Part shown: one piece after another, positions 20,609-31,170 of the stretch
How positions within the stretch are numbered: position 1 is the stretch's first letter
Layout: each line of letters opens with the position of its first letter
DNA from: Xenorhabdus griffiniae
GTDB taxonomy: Bacteria > Pseudomonadota > Gammaproteobacteria > Enterobacterales > Enterobacteriaceae
Assembly: GCF_001028135.1 (NCBI RefSeq)
Contig: NZ_LDNM01000076.1
Span: forward strand, 1-37,838
Length of the DNA: 37,838 nucleotides
Direction of reading: 5' to 3'
Notes under the pieces: generated by a model
Databases searched by the model: none
What the model saw: only the letters and a program-made list of their open reading frames with translations
What the model was told of the DNA's origin: nothing
Program-made: the position numbers and the translations under genes

Positions 20609-21472
20609 ATGGCCGGCGCAAAAGAGATACGTACCAAAATCGCCAGTGTGCAGAACACGCAAAAAATCACTAAAGCGATGGAGATGGTCGCCGCGTCCAA
20701 AATGCGTAAAACGCAGGATCGCATGGCAGCCAGCCGTCCTTATGCAGAAACCATTCGCAGTGTGATTGGACACCTTGCGTTAGGTAATCTGGAATACAAA
20801 CATCCCTACCTTGCAGAGCGCGAAGTGAAGCGTGTTGGGTACGTGGTTGTTTCGACTGACCGTGGTTTATGTGGCGGTTTGAACATTAACGTGTTCAAAA
20901 AATTGCTGATAGAAATGAAAGACTGGTCTGATAAAAACGTTCAAGTTGATTTGGCGCTTATTGGATCAAAAGCGGTTTCCTTCTTTTCTTCTGTTGGTGG
21001 CAACATTGTTGCCCAAGTAACAGGGATGGGAGATAACCCATCATTATCCGAACTGATCGGGCCAGTCCACGTCATGATGCAAGCATATGACGAAGGGCGT
21101 CTGGATAAACTGTATATAGTGACAAACAAGTTCATGAATACAATGTCTCAGGTTCCGACGATCACTCAGTTATTGCCTCTGCCAGCCGGAGACGATGAAA
21201 CACTGAAGAAGAAGTCCTGGGACTATCTGTATGAACCTGATCCTAAGGCGCTGTTGGATACCCTGCTGCGTCGCTATATAGAATCGCAAGTTTATCAGGG
21301 CGTCGTTGAAAACCTGGCTAGTGAACAGGCCGCACGAATGGTAGCGATGAAAGCCGCGACCGATAACGGTGGCAACCTGATCAAAGAGTTGCAGTTGGTT
21401 TACAACAAGGCTCGTCAGGCCAGCATCACTCAGGAACTCACCGAAATCGTTTCGGGTGCTTCTGCGGTTTAA
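20609..21472 (+). CDS. atpG: F1Fo ATP synthase subunit gamma
   Basis: Central rotor shaft of F1. With ATG 20609 the protein has 287 residues and aligns end to end with E. coli gamma. It starts [20 protein letters not shown] with [14 protein letters not shown], has [11 protein letters not shown] in the middle, and ends with [25 protein letters not shown] lies nine bases upstream. A longer frame from 20576 adds 11 unconserved residues and is not used. Confidence 0.97.
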   Translation: MAGAKEIRTKIASVQNTQKITKAMEMVAASKMRKTQDRMAASRPYAETIRSVIGHLALGNLEYKHPYLAEREVKRVGYVVVSTDRGLCGGLNINVFKKLLIEMKDWSDKNVQVDLALIGSKAVSFFSSVGGNIVAQVTGMGDNPSLSELIGPVHVMMQAYDEGRLDKLYIVTNKFMNTMSQVPTITQLLPLPAGDDETLKKKSWDYLYEPDPKALLDTLLRRYIESQVYQGVVENLASEQAARMVAMKAATDNGGNLIKELQLVYNKARQASITQELTEIVSGASAV

Positions 21473-21479
21473 CAGCTAG

Positions 21480-22889
<1,410 letters not shown>

Positions 22890-22910
22890 TATGGCTGACG
22901 GGAGGTTGAT

Positions 22911-23333
22911 ATGGCTGCAATGACGTTCTCCCTGAACGTAGTCAGTGCTGAAAAACTGTTGTTTGAAGGGCTGGTACAGAAAATTCAGGTGACAGGTAGT
23001 GAAGGTGAGCTGGGGATCTATCCTCAACACACACCACTGCTTACTGCCATAAAACCGGGCATGATACGTATTGTTAAGCAGTTTGGTGAAGAAGAATTTA
23101 TCTACCTGTCAGGTGGTATTCTTGAAGTTCAGCCAAATGGCGTTATCGTACTGGCCGATACAGCGATCCGTGGTAAGGATTTGGACGAAGCTAAAGTGCT
23201 TGAAGCCAAGCGCAAGGCGGAAGAACACATCCGTAATTCTCACGGCGATGTTGATTATGCTCAGGCATCTGCTGAATTGTCGAAAGCGATCGCGAAACTT
23301 CGTGTTATCGAATTGACAAAAAAAATGATGTAA
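22911..23333 (+). CDS. atpC: F1Fo ATP synthase subunit epsilon
   Basis: Central-stalk subunit and intrinsic inhibitor of ATP hydrolysis. It has 140 residues: an N-terminal beta-sandwich ([34 protein letters not shown]) and a C-terminal two-helix part ([20 protein letters not shown]) that can extend into F1. GGGAGG is six bases before ATG 22911. It is the last gene of the operon, followed by a clear terminator. Confidence 0.97.
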   Translation: MAAMTFSLNVVSAEKLLFEGLVQKIQVTGSEGELGIYPQHTPLLTAIKPGMIRIVKQFGEEEFIYLSGGILEVQPNGVIVLADTAIRGKDLDEAKVLEAKRKAEEHIRNSHGDVDYAQASAELSKAIAKLRVIELTKKMM

Positions 23334-23363
23334 TAAATACCCAAAGGGTATAGGCAGTTAGAT

Positions 23364-23398
23364 AAAAAGCCAGTTGGTGAAAACTAACTGGCTTTTTT
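23364..23398 (+). terminator. Intrinsic terminator of atp operon
   Basis: AAAAAGCCAGTT (23364-23375) and AACTGGCTTTTTT (23386-23398) form a perfect 12-bp stem with a 10-base loop, ending in six T. It lies 30 bp after atpC. The A-run on the left arm would make it work in the opposite direction too. Confidence 0.93.
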
Positions 23399-23476
23399 GC
23401 ATTACGAAATATGTGGCAATTTATTTCGCAAACAGGTTTACTTTCATACTTAAAAATTGGGATTGTCAGGTTTCTT

Positions 23477-24877
23477 ATGTCTATTATTGCAAATAATGAC
23501 AACGCAAATAATGTCGGTACAAAAAGTGTTGTGATCCTTGCCGCGGGCAAGGGAACTCGCATGTATTCCGCTCTTCCTAAAGTTCTGCACGTGCTGGCCG
23601 GTAAGCCGATGGTTCAGCATGTTATTGATACCGCAATGGAGTTGGGCGCCCAAAATGTTCACCTGGTTTATGGGCATGGAGGTGATTTGATGAAACAAGC
23701 CCTTCCCGGCCAGGATCTGAATTGGGTACGGCAAGCTGAACAGCTTGGTACAGGTCATGCCATGCAGCAAGCTGCTCCGTATTTTTCGGATGATGAAGAT
23801 ATTCTGATCCTTTACGGTGATGTGCCTTTGATTGGCAAAGATACCTTGGCGCGTTTGATAGAAGCTAAACCAGAGGGTGGAATTGGTTTATTAACTGCCA
23901 TACTGGATAATCCAACGGGCTATGGTCGTATCATCCGTGAAGATGGTGAAGTGACGGGGATTATCGAACAGAAAGATGCAACGGAAGAACAGTGTAAAAT
24001 CAACGAAATTAACACCGGTATTTTGGTGGCGAATGGCGGTGATTTGAAACGGTGGTTATCCCGGCTGGAAAACAATAACGCACAGGGCGAATATTACCTG
24101 ACGGATGTTATTGCGCTTGCACACAAAGAAGGCCGTAAAATCAAGGCTGTACACCCAAGCCGTTTAAGTGAAATGGAAGGGGTCAACAATCGTCTGCAAC
24201 TTTCCGCTCTGGAACGTATTTACCAATCTGAGCAAGCGGAAAAATTACTGCTGGCGGGCGTCATGTTATTAGATCCTGCCCGTTTTGATTTGCGCGGAAC
24301 ACTAGAACACGGTCGTGATGTGGTGATTGATACCAATGTGATTATTAAAGGTCATGTCACACTGGGAAATAATGTTCAGATCGGCTCTGGCTGTATCCTG
24401 AAAAATTGTGTTATTGGTGATGGAGCAGTCATTGACCCGTACACCGTCATTGAAGATTCTGACATTGCGGCAGAGTGTACTATTGGGCCTTTTGCCCGTT
24501 TACGCCCGGGTTCCAAATTGGCGGAAAAAGCGCATGTTGGCAATTTCGTTGAAATGAAAAAATCCTCGCTTGGCATAGGTTCCAAGGCTGGTCATCTGAC
24601 TTATCTTGGTGATTCTGAAATTGGCAATAATGTCAATATTGGTGCGGGAACCATTACTTGTAACTATGATGGTGCCAATAAATTTAAGACCATCATTGGT
24701 GATGATGTTTTTGTTGGTTCTGACACACAGCTTGTTGCGCCAGTGACGGTTGCGAAAGGCGCGACGATTGGTGCCGGAACCACAGTAACAAAAGACGTTG
24801 CTGAGAATGACTTGGTTATCAGTCGTGTAAAGCAAACCCATATTAAAAACTGGCAGCGTCCAGTGAAGAAAAAATAA
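23477..24877 (+). CDS. glmU: Bifunctional GlmU uridyltransferase/acetyltransferase
   Basis: Makes UDP-N-acetylglucosamine for peptidoglycan and LPS: the C-terminal domain acetylates glucosamine-1-P and the N-terminal domain transfers UMP. The uridyltransferase signature is [20 protein letters not shown], with LYGDVPLI and the [10 protein letters not shown] block. The left-handed beta-helix carries hexapeptide repeats and the active-site regions [20 protein letters not shown] and [23 protein letters not shown] 23477 gives 466 residues, about ten more at the N-terminus than E. coli (456). A still longer frame to 23411 has no support. The ribosome-binding site is weak. Confidence 0.95.
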   Translation: MSIIANNDNANNVGTKSVVILAAGKGTRMYSALPKVLHVLAGKPMVQHVIDTAMELGAQNVHLVYGHGGDLMKQALPGQDLNWVRQAEQLGTGHAMQQAAPYFSDDEDILILYGDVPLIGKDTLARLIEAKPEGGIGLLTAILDNPTGYGRIIREDGEVTGIIEQKDATEEQCKINEINTGILVANGGDLKRWLSRLENNNAQGEYYLTDVIALAHKEGRKIKAVHPSRLSEMEGVNNRLQLSALERIYQSEQAEKLLLAGVMLLDPARFDLRGTLEHGRDVVIDTNVIIKGHVTLGNNVQIGSGCILKNCVIGDGAVIDPYTVIEDSDIAAECTIGPFARLRPGSKLAEKAHVGNFVEMKKSSLGIGSKAGHLTYLGDSEIGNNVNIGAGTITCNYDGANKFKTIIGDDVFVGSDTQLVAPVTVAKGATIGAGTTVTKDVAENDLVISRVKQTHIKNWQRPVKKK

Positions 24878-25002
24878 ATAAATAAGATATATCCATAATA
24901 AAAATCCCCATCTCTACAAAGCTCGGGGACGGCAAAGCCGAAACACAATCAGGTTAGCGACATAAAAGGGCTTCATCGCCCTGTTTTTGGGAATAAAACA
25001 AA
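24878..25002 (+). promoter_or_regulatory. glmU-glmS intergenic leader with hairpins
   Basis: The 125-base leader of glmS has a small hairpin CGGC-AAA-GCCG (about 24930-24940) and a second, AGGGC-ttcatc-GCCCT (24967-24982), followed by GTTTTT. In E. coli the glmU-glmS mRNA is cleaved here and glmS translation is activated by sRNA GlmZ, which opens a hairpin over the ribosome-binding site. The second hairpin could serve this role or attenuate transcription. No GlmZ gene is in the window. Confidence 0.5.
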
Positions 25003-26832
25003 ATGTGTGGAATTGTTGGTGCAGTAGCACAACGGGATATTGCAGAAATACTGATCGAAGGTCTTCGTCGCCTGGAATACCGTGGTTATGACTCTGCGGG
25101 TATGGCTATCGTTGACAGTGAAAACCGCATGACCCGCCTGCGCGAAGTGGGCAAAGTACAGATGCTGGCTGATGAAGCAGATAAACAGCCAGTTATTGGC
25201 GGCACAGGGATTGCTCATACTCGTTGGGCGACTCACGGTGAACCAAACGAGCGCAATGCTCATCCTCATGTTTCTGAGCATATTGCTGTTGTGCATAATG
25301 GCATTATTGAAAACCACGAAGAACTGCGCGAAGAATTAAAAGCGCGTGGTTACACCTTCTCTTCTGATACAGATACAGAAACCATTGCCCATCTTATTCA
25401 CTGGGAACAGCAACAAGGCGGTTCACTGCTGGAAGTGGTGCAGCGTGTGATCCCACAATTACGTGGCGCTTATGGCACCGTAATTATGGATAGCCGTCAT
25501 CCAGATGTGCTGGTTGCTGCGCGTTCTGGCAGTCCATTGGTCATTGGCTTAGGTGTGGGTGAAAACTTCCTGGCATCTGACCAATTGGCATTACTGCCAG
25601 TGACTCGTCGCTTTATCTATCTGGAAGAAGGTGATATTGCAGAAATCACTCGTCGTACCGTTCGCATCTTTGGTGTACAGGGTGAAGCCGTTGAGCGAGA
25701 GCAAATTGAATCCAACGTTCAGTATGATGCTGGTGATAAAGGGGTATACCGTCACTACATGCAGAAAGAGATTTACGAACAACCGATGGCGATCAAAAGC
25801 ACATTGGAAGGCCGTTTGAGCAATGGTCAGGTAAATCTGTCAGAACTGGGCGCTAATGCGGCGGAATTACTGTCACAAGTTGAGCATATCCAAATTGTTG
25901 CCTGCGGTACTTCCTACAATGCGGGAATGGTTTCGCGCTACTGGTTCGAATCACTGGCAGGTATTCCATGTGATGTTGAAATCGCTTCTGAATTCCGCTA
26001 CCGCAAGCCGGCGCGCCGTAAAGGAAGCCTGCTGATCACCCTGTCCCAATCCGGTGAAACGGCGGATACCTTGGCTGCTCTGCGTTTGTCTAAAGAACTC
26101 GGCTATCTGACTTCGTTGACCATCTGTAACGTTGTTGGTTCCTCTTTGGTACGTGAATCTGAATTTGCCCTGATGACCAAAGCAGGGGCAGAAATCGGCG
26201 TGGCATCCACCAAAGCCTTTACTACCCAGCTAACTGTATTGCTGATGCTGGTGGCTTACATTGGACGCCTGAAAGGTGCGGATGCAGCACTGGAACAAGA
26301 CATTGTTCATGCCCTGCATGCCCTGCCAAGCCGCATTGAAAGCATGTTATCCAAAGACAAGCTGATTGAAGCATTGGCAGAAGATTTCTCTGAAAAACAT
26401 CATGCCCTGTTCCTTGGCCGTGGCGATCAATACCCGATTGCGGTTGAAGGTGCACTGAAACTGAAAGAGATCTCCTACATTCACGCAGAAGCCTACGCTG
26501 CTGGTGAATTGAAACATGGCCCGTTGGCACTGATCGATGCGGATATGCCGGTCATCATCGTTGCACCAAACAACGAACTGCTGGAAAAACTGAAATCCAA
26601 CATTGAAGAAGTTCGCGCCCGTGGCGGTTTGTTGTATGTCTTCGCCGATCAAGATGCAGGTTTCACCAACAGCGAAAACATGAAGATCATCTCCCTGCCA
26701 CACGTAGAAGAGTTGATCGCACCGATCTTCTACACTGTGCCCCTGCAATTGCTGTCTTACCACGTTGCCTTGATCAAAGGTACGGATGTGGATCAGCCTC
26801 GTAACTTGGCGAAGTCGGTAACGGTGGAGTGA
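25003..26832 (+). CDS. glmS: Glucosamine-fructose-6-phosphate aminotransferase
   Basis: Converts fructose 6-phosphate and glutamine to glucosamine 6-phosphate, the first step to UDP-GlcNAc. It has 609 residues, as in E. coli. The N-terminal glutaminase starts at Cys2 ([12 protein letters not shown]) after Met removal, with YDSAGMAI and [18 protein letters not shown]. Two SIS isomerase domains follow ([42 protein letters not shown]). The C-terminus [15 protein letters not shown] is encoded by the conserved region recognised by Tn7 TnsD. Confidence 0.97.
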   Translation: MCGIVGAVAQRDIAEILIEGLRRLEYRGYDSAGMAIVDSENRMTRLREVGKVQMLADEADKQPVIGGTGIAHTRWATHGEPNERNAHPHVSEHIAVVHNGIIENHEELREELKARGYTFSSDTDTETIAHLIHWEQQQGGSLLEVVQRVIPQLRGAYGTVIMDSRHPDVLVAARSGSPLVIGLGVGENFLASDQLALLPVTRRFIYLEEGDIAEITRRTVRIFGVQGEAVEREQIESNVQYDAGDKGVYRHYMQKEIYEQPMAIKSTLEGRLSNGQVNLSELGANAAELLSQVEHIQIVACGTSYNAGMVSRYWFESLAGIPCDVEIASEFRYRKPARRKGSLLITLSQSGETADTLAALRLSKELGYLTSLTICNVVGSSLVRESEFALMTKAGAEIGVASTKAFTTQLTVLLMLVAYIGRLKGADAALEQDIVHALHALPSRIESMLSKDKLIEALAEDFSEKHHALFLGRGDQYPIAVEGALKLKEISYIHAEAYAAGELKHGPLALIDADMPVIIVAPNNELLEKLKSNIEEVRARGGLLYVFADQDAGFTNSENMKIISLPHVEELIAPIFYTVPLQLLSYHVALIKGTDVDQPRNLAKSVTVE

Positions 26833-26880
26833 TGGTGTTGTAGTTAGCGGTCAGAGATCTGTCTTTCAAAGGCAGATCTC
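26776..26880 (+). other. attTn7-type site and glmS terminator hairpin
   Basis: The last ~55 bases of glmS keep the sequence that serves as the TnsD target in E. coli. About 21 bases beyond the stop, GAGATCTG (26854-26861) and CAGATCTC (26873-26880) form a hairpin with an inner CTTT/AAAG. This is where the glmS terminator and the Tn7 insertion point lie in E. coli. No U-run follows. No Tn7 end or tns gene is visible. Confidence 0.6.
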
Positions 26881-27136
26881 ACTGTATTTGGGGAGTTTGC
26901 ACGTAATGGATAACGGACTTATTATTCCTTTCTGAAAACAGATCATAGCTATTTTCACGTGATAAGCGATGTCTAAACTACACTCAATATATCTTCAAAA
27001 TACGCACAATTTCGGTTGGTTTCATGCGACTTGACAACCAAAATTTCTATTGCCTAACCTAAGTGACTTTTGATTTCTTTATGTGATTTTTTTATTACTT
27101 GATCACGTTAATTATAATTAATTTTAAAATTATTAT
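26881..27136. other. AT-rich gap between glmS and hsdM
   Basis: About 250 bp with no convincing gene. It contains a short inverted pair TTGGTT (27016-27021) / AACCAA (27036-27041) and a very A/T-rich stretch from 27070 to 27135 that could hold the hsd promoter. The pstS gene found here in E. coli is absent. Confidence 0.55.
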
Positions 27137-27155
27137 GTGACCAAAATGTTGTCAC
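27137..27155. promoter_or_regulatory. Candidate operator before hsdM
   Basis: GTGAC-N9-GTCAC is a perfect inverted repeat ending 16 bp before the hsdM start codon. At this position a bound protein would block transcription or translation initiation, so it is a plausible control site for the restriction-modification operon. No controller (C) protein gene is adjacent. Confidence 0.45.
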
Positions 27156-27171
27156 ACTAAACGGAAAAGAT

Positions 27172-29553
27172 ATGAACCACAGCGTACATAATAAACTGAT
27201 TTCTTTTATTTGGAACATTGCTGATGATTGCCTGCGTGACGTGTATGTACGCGGTAAGTATCGTGACGTGATTCTGCCTATGGTGGTGTTACGCCGTTTG
27301 GATACCTTGCTGGAGCCGACCAAAGAAGCGGTACTTGAAGAAGTTAGGTTCCAAAAAGAAGAGATGAATTCCACTGAGCTGGATGATGAGCCTCTGAAGT
27401 TAGCTAGCGGCTATGTGTTCTACAACACCTCTAAATGGACACTAAAAACACTGTTTAATACCGCAACTAACAACCAGCAAATTTTGCTTGAAAACTTCAA
27501 TGAGTACCTGTTGGGTTTTAGTAATAACGTCAAAGAGATTATTGAATGTTTTAATCTAAAATCTCAAATCTGCCATATGGCGTCTAAGCAAGTGCTACTC
27601 GATGTGGTTGAAAAATTTGTATCACCATACATTAACCTGACACCAGAAGAGATTGACGATCCGGATGGTAATAAGCTGCCAGCCCTTACCAACCTAGGAA
27701 TGGGTTATGTCTTTGAGGAGCTAATCCGTAAATTCAATGAAGAAAACAATGAAGAGGCTGGAGAGCATTTCACACCACGAGAAGTGATTGAATTGATGGT
27801 TCACTTACTTTTTGATCCGGTCGAAGGTTCTCTGCCACTCACCATGACAGTGTATGATCCTGCTTGCGGTAGTGGCGGTATGCTTACGGAATCGCAAAAC
27901 TTCATTAAAGAAAAGTATCCAAAAGATAACCGCGACATTTACCTGTATGGTAAGGAAATTAACGACGAGACTTATGCCATTTGTAAGTCCGATATGATCA
28001 TTAAAAATAATAACCCGGAAAACATCAGAGTTGGTTCAACCTTATCTACTGACGAATTTTACTCAGATTGCTTCGATTTTATGCTGTCTAATCCACCTTA
28101 TGGCAAAAGTTGGGCATCAGAACAAAAGCATATTAAAGATGGCTCTGATGTGATTGATCCGCGCTTTAAAGTCAAATTAAAGGATTTTTGGGGTGTTGAA
28201 TCTGACTATGATGCGACACCTCGCTCAAGTGATGGACAGTTGCTGTTCCTGATGGAAATGGTCAGCAAAATGAAGTCACCAAAAATTAGTCCATTGGGAA
28301 GCCGTATAGCTTCTGTTCACAATGGCTCTAGTTTATTTACCGGTGATGCAGGCGGTGGTGAGAGCAATATTCGTCGCTACATTATAGAAAACGATATGCT
28401 GGAGGCGATTGTTCAGTTACCCAATAACTTTTTTTATAACACAGGTATTACCACTTATATTTGGATACTGAGTAATAATAAATCAGAAAACCGTCGTGGA
28501 AAGGTTCAACTAATTGATACCAGCCTCTTATATCGCAAATTGCGTAAGAATCTTGGTAATAAGAACTGTGAGTTTGCCCCTGAACATATTGAGGAAATCA
28601 CCCGTACTTATCTATCCTGTGCCACTGTTGAGCGTCAATTGGATGCTAACGGTGATCCTGTCGGAATTGCCAGCCAGGTATTCCGTAACGACGATTTTGG
28701 TTACAACAAGGTTACTATTGAGCGTCCTGATCGCCGTAAAGCAAAATTTACTCATGATGCTATTAATTCACTTCGCTTTGACAAACAGCTCAGTGATGTT
28801 ATGTCGCATTTATACATTGAGCACGGTGATAATGTGTATGAGAAAGGTTTCCTGAAATCTATCGAAAAAGAGATTGTGTCTTGGTGCGAAGAAAATGAAA
28901 TTAGTCTAAATACTAAAGCCAAAACCAAACTTTTGGATGTTAAACACTGGCTGTCACTCAAATCTGTATATGAAACTGCTGAGAAATTAATGGCAGCAAT
29001 CGGAACAGAGGAATTTAGTGATTTCAACATCTTCAAATCACTAGTCGAGCAAGAGCTGAAAACATACCAAGTTAAGCTATCGGCTACTGAGAGAAATGCG
29101 ATCCTGAACGCCGTGAGCTGGTATGACGAAACGGCGGCTAAAGTTACCAAAAAGATTGTCAAACTGACAGGCGATAAACTCAATGAGCTTTTGGACAATT
29201 ACAAATGCGAAGTCACGGATCTACCTGATTTTGGCTTCTATCCGACTGGTAAGAAAGATGAATATATGACTTATGAAACCAGCTCTGATTTACGTGATAG
29301 TGAGTCCATACCGCTTAACCAAAGCATTTACGAATATTTTCAGGAAGAAGTGAAACCTCATGTTAGTGAAGCATGGATTAATTTGGATTCAGTGAAAATC
29401 GGATATGAGATTAGCTTTAATAAATACTTTTATCGCCATAAACCGCTTCGCTCACTCGAAGAAGTAGCATCAGATATTATCAGTTTGGAGCAGAAATCTG
29501 AGGGTTTGATAGCTCAAATATTAGGCATTTCTGTTGGGAAGGTTCAAGGGTAA
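27172..29553 (+). CDS. hsdM: Type I restriction-modification methyltransferase subunit
   Basis: N6-adenine methyltransferase subunit of a type I system. The N-terminal helical domain (FIWNIADDCLRDVYVRGKYR) precedes the SAM-binding motif I DPACGSGGML (about residues 228-237), the GEHFTPREVIELMVHLL lead-in, and the catalytic motif IV NPPYG (about 306). At 793 residues it is much longer than EcoKI HsdM (529). The roughly 270 residues after the methyltransferase domain, rich in charged helices, are a real extension seen in some type I families. ATG 27172 follows GGAAAAG. It overlaps nothing and is 7 bp before hsdS. Confidence 0.93.
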   Translation: MNHSVHNKLISFIWNIADDCLRDVYVRGKYRDVILPMVVLRRLDTLLEPTKEAVLEEVRFQKEEMNSTELDDEPLKLASGYVFYNTSKWTLKTLFNTATNNQQILLENFNEYLLGFSNNVKEIIECFNLKSQICHMASKQVLLDVVEKFVSPYINLTPEEIDDPDGNKLPALTNLGMGYVFEELIRKFNEENNEEAGEHFTPREVIELMVHLLFDPVEGSLPLTMTVYDPACGSGGMLTESQNFIKEKYPKDNRDIYLYGKEINDETYAICKSDMIIKNNNPENIRVGSTLSTDEFYSDCFDFMLSNPPYGKSWASEQKHIKDGSDVIDPRFKVKLKDFWGVESDYDATPRSSDGQLLFLMEMVSKMKSPKISPLGSRIASVHNGSSLFTGDAGGGESNIRRYIIENDMLEAIVQLPNNFFYNTGITTYIWILSNNKSENRRGKVQLIDTSLLYRKLRKNLGNKNCEFAPEHIEEITRTYLSCATVERQLDANGDPVGIASQVFRNDDFGYNKVTIERPDRRKAKFTHDAINSLRFDKQLSDVMSHLYIEHGDNVYEKGFLKSIEKEIVSWCEENEISLNTKAKTKLLDVKHWLSLKSVYETAEKLMAAIGTEEFSDFNIFKSLVEQELKTYQVKLSATERNAILNAVSWYDETAAKVTKKIVKLTGDKLNELLDNYKCEVTDLPDFGFYPTGKKDEYMTYETSSDLRDSESIPLNQSIYEYFQEEVKPHVSEAWINLDSVKIGYEISFNKYFYRHKPLRSLEEVASDIISLEQKSEGLIAQILGISVGKVQG

Positions 29554-29560
29554 AGAGACT

Positions 29561-30874
29561 ATGATGTTAAGTATTGCAGAACTACCCAAATACGACTCAT
29601 ATAAGGATTCTGGCTTCATGTGGGTTGGTCTTATACCCTCAAGTTGGGAGGTATCTAAATTGGGTAGCTGCTTGTCCCCAGTTTCTATTAAAAATCATCC
29701 AGAACTTCCTTTGCTATCCATTACCAGAGAACAAGGTGTTATTGAACGTGATATTGAAAATCAAGAGTCAAATCATAACTTCATACCTGATGACTTAAGT
29801 GGCTACAAATTAATAAGGAAAGGCCAGTTCGGTATGAATAAGATGAAGGCTTGGCAAGGCTCTTATGGTGTATCGAAATTCACAGGAATTGTCAGTCCTG
29901 CATACTATGTTTTTACTTTTGCAAAGCGAATTAATCCTGATTTCTTTAATTGGGCAATTAGAAGCAAATTATATGTATCCTTTTTTGGCAGTGCTTCCGA
30001 TGGAGTTCGAATTGGGCAGTGGGATCTTTCAAAAAGTAGAATGAAAAGCATTCCATTTTTGTTGCCTAACGAGAAAGAACAAGCCTTAATCACTAATTTC
30101 CTCGACAAAAAAACAGCACAACTTGATGAAGCTATCGCCATCAAAGAGCAGCAGATAGCTTTACTAAAAGAGCGTAAGCAAATCATCATCCAGAAGGTTG
30201 TGACACAAGGACTTGATCCTAATGTGCCGATGAAAGATTCTGGTGTGGATTGGATTGGGCAGATACCAGCACATTGGAAAATATCTAAATTGGGTAGATG
30301 CTTATCCCCGATTTCTATTAAGAATCACCCAAATCTTCCTTTGCTATCCATTACCAGAGAGCAAGGTGTTATTGAACGTGATATTGAAGATCAAGAGTCA
30401 AATCATAACTTCATACCCGACGACTTAAGTGGTTACAAACTAATAAAAAAAGGCCAGTTCGGTATGAATAAGATGAAGGCTTGGCAGGGTTCTTATGGTG
30501 TATCGAAGTTCACAGGGATTGTCAGTCCTGCATACTATGTTTTCACTTTTGTAATATCAATTAATCCTGCTTTTTTTAATTGGGCAATTAGAAGCAAACT
30601 ATATGTATCCTTTTTTGGAAGTGCTTCCGATGGTGTTCGAATTGGGCAATGGGATCTTTCAAAAACCAGGATGAAGAACATCCCATTTTTGTTGCCCAGC
30701 GAAAAAGAGCAAATTTTACTCGCTAATTTCCTTGATGAAAAAACAGCTAAAATTGATGAGGTTATCGCCATCAAAGAGAAGCAAATCGAAAAACTCAAAG
30801 AATACAAAACCTCACTCATCAACAGCGCTGTAACCGGCAAAATCAAAATAACGCCTGAAATGGCTGAAGCATAA
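29561..30874 (+). CDS. hsdS: Type I specificity subunit with duplicated TRDs
   Basis: DNA-recognition subunit of the type I complex, 437 residues. Two half-subunits each hold a target-recognition domain and a helical spacer. The halves are nearly the same: LLSITREQGVIERDIE, ESNHNFIPDDLSGYKLI, KGQFGMNKMKAWQGSYGVSK and SPAYYVFTF each occur twice, exactly 210 residues apart. Spacers AIKEQQIALLKERKQIIIQK and AIKEKQIEKLKEYKTSLINS are the conserved coiled-coil helices. Since the domains bind DNA in opposite orientation, the expected site is an interrupted palindrome. ATG 29561 is preceded by AAGAG; a TTG start at 29534 would overlap hsdM and is less likely. Confidence 0.94.
   Translation: MMLSIAELPKYDSYKDSGFMWVGLIPSSWEVSKLGSCLSPVSIKNHPELPLLSITREQGVIERDIENQESNHNFIPDDLSGYKLIRKGQFGMNKMKAWQGSYGVSKFTGIVSPAYYVFTFAKRINPDFFNWAIRSKLYVSFFGSASDGVRIGQWDLSKSRMKSIPFLLPNEKEQALITNFLDKKTAQLDEAIAIKEQQIALLKERKQIIIQKVVTQGLDPNVPMKDSGVDWIGQIPAHWKISKLGRCLSPISIKNHPNLPLLSITREQGVIERDIEDQESNHNFIPDDLSGYKLIKKGQFGMNKMKAWQGSYGVSKFTGIVSPAYYVFTFVISINPAFFNWAIRSKLYVSFFGSASDGVRIGQWDLSKTRMKNIPFLLPSEKEQILLANFLDEKTAKIDEVIAIKEKQIEKLKEYKTSLINSAVTGKIKITPEMAEA
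29652..30725 (+). repeat. 630-bp-period direct repeat inside hsdS
   Basis: Bases 29652-30095 recur at 30282-30725 with an offset of exactly 630 bp. By eye about nine bases in ten agree, and many differences are at third codon positions. Long exact blocks remain, for example around CAGTTCGGTATGAATAAGAT at about 29826 and 30456. Recombination between the copies would delete one half-subunit in frame. Confidence 0.93.
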
Positions 30875-31170
30875 GTAGATAGGCATTATGTTTGTGGTTA
30901 ATCATCAAATTAATCGTATTATTAGCCTGGTTAAAGCAAATCAAACAGGACTTGAGTAAAAACGTGGAATGGATGCGGCGGGGTGACAATAAATCCTCAC
31001 GCATTCCATTTTCCTGTAAAGCCGACGGATTTATTAAAGGTATTGGGTCACAATTTGTTTCTTGGAATCTCGATTACATAAGTAAATTAGAATAATCTTT
31101 CAAAGGATCGTTGCAAAAGGTGGCATAGGCTCTGGAGCAAAAGAATTTTGGATAAGGATAATTGAGATTT
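30875..31170 (+). other. hsdS-hsdR intergenic region with long hairpin
   Basis: Nearly 300 bp of mostly non-coding sequence inside an otherwise tight operon. It holds an imperfect stem: TGGAATG (30966-30972) with CATTCCA (31004-31010), inner GCG/CGC and GTGA/TCAC pairs. A 23-codon frame (ATG 30888 to TAA, starting MFVVNHQINR) and an overlapping 67-codon frame are open, but neither is recognisable or has a good ribosome-binding site. It could be an attenuator that sets hsdR expression, or debris of a lost gene. Confidence 0.5.

Noticed and set aside
20111-20773. 220-codon frame antisense to the atpA-atpG junction
   Set aside because: It crosses two essential genes on the other strand, and its sequence follows from their codon use.
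26881-27171. Tn7 ends or tns genes after glmS
   Set aside because: No sequence like the Tn7 terminal repeat and no tns-like coding region was seen in the window.
30892-31095. 67-codon frame between hsdS and hsdR as a gene
   Set aside because: No good ribosome-binding site or known similarity; its middle overlaps the hairpin. I list the region only as a structured spacer.
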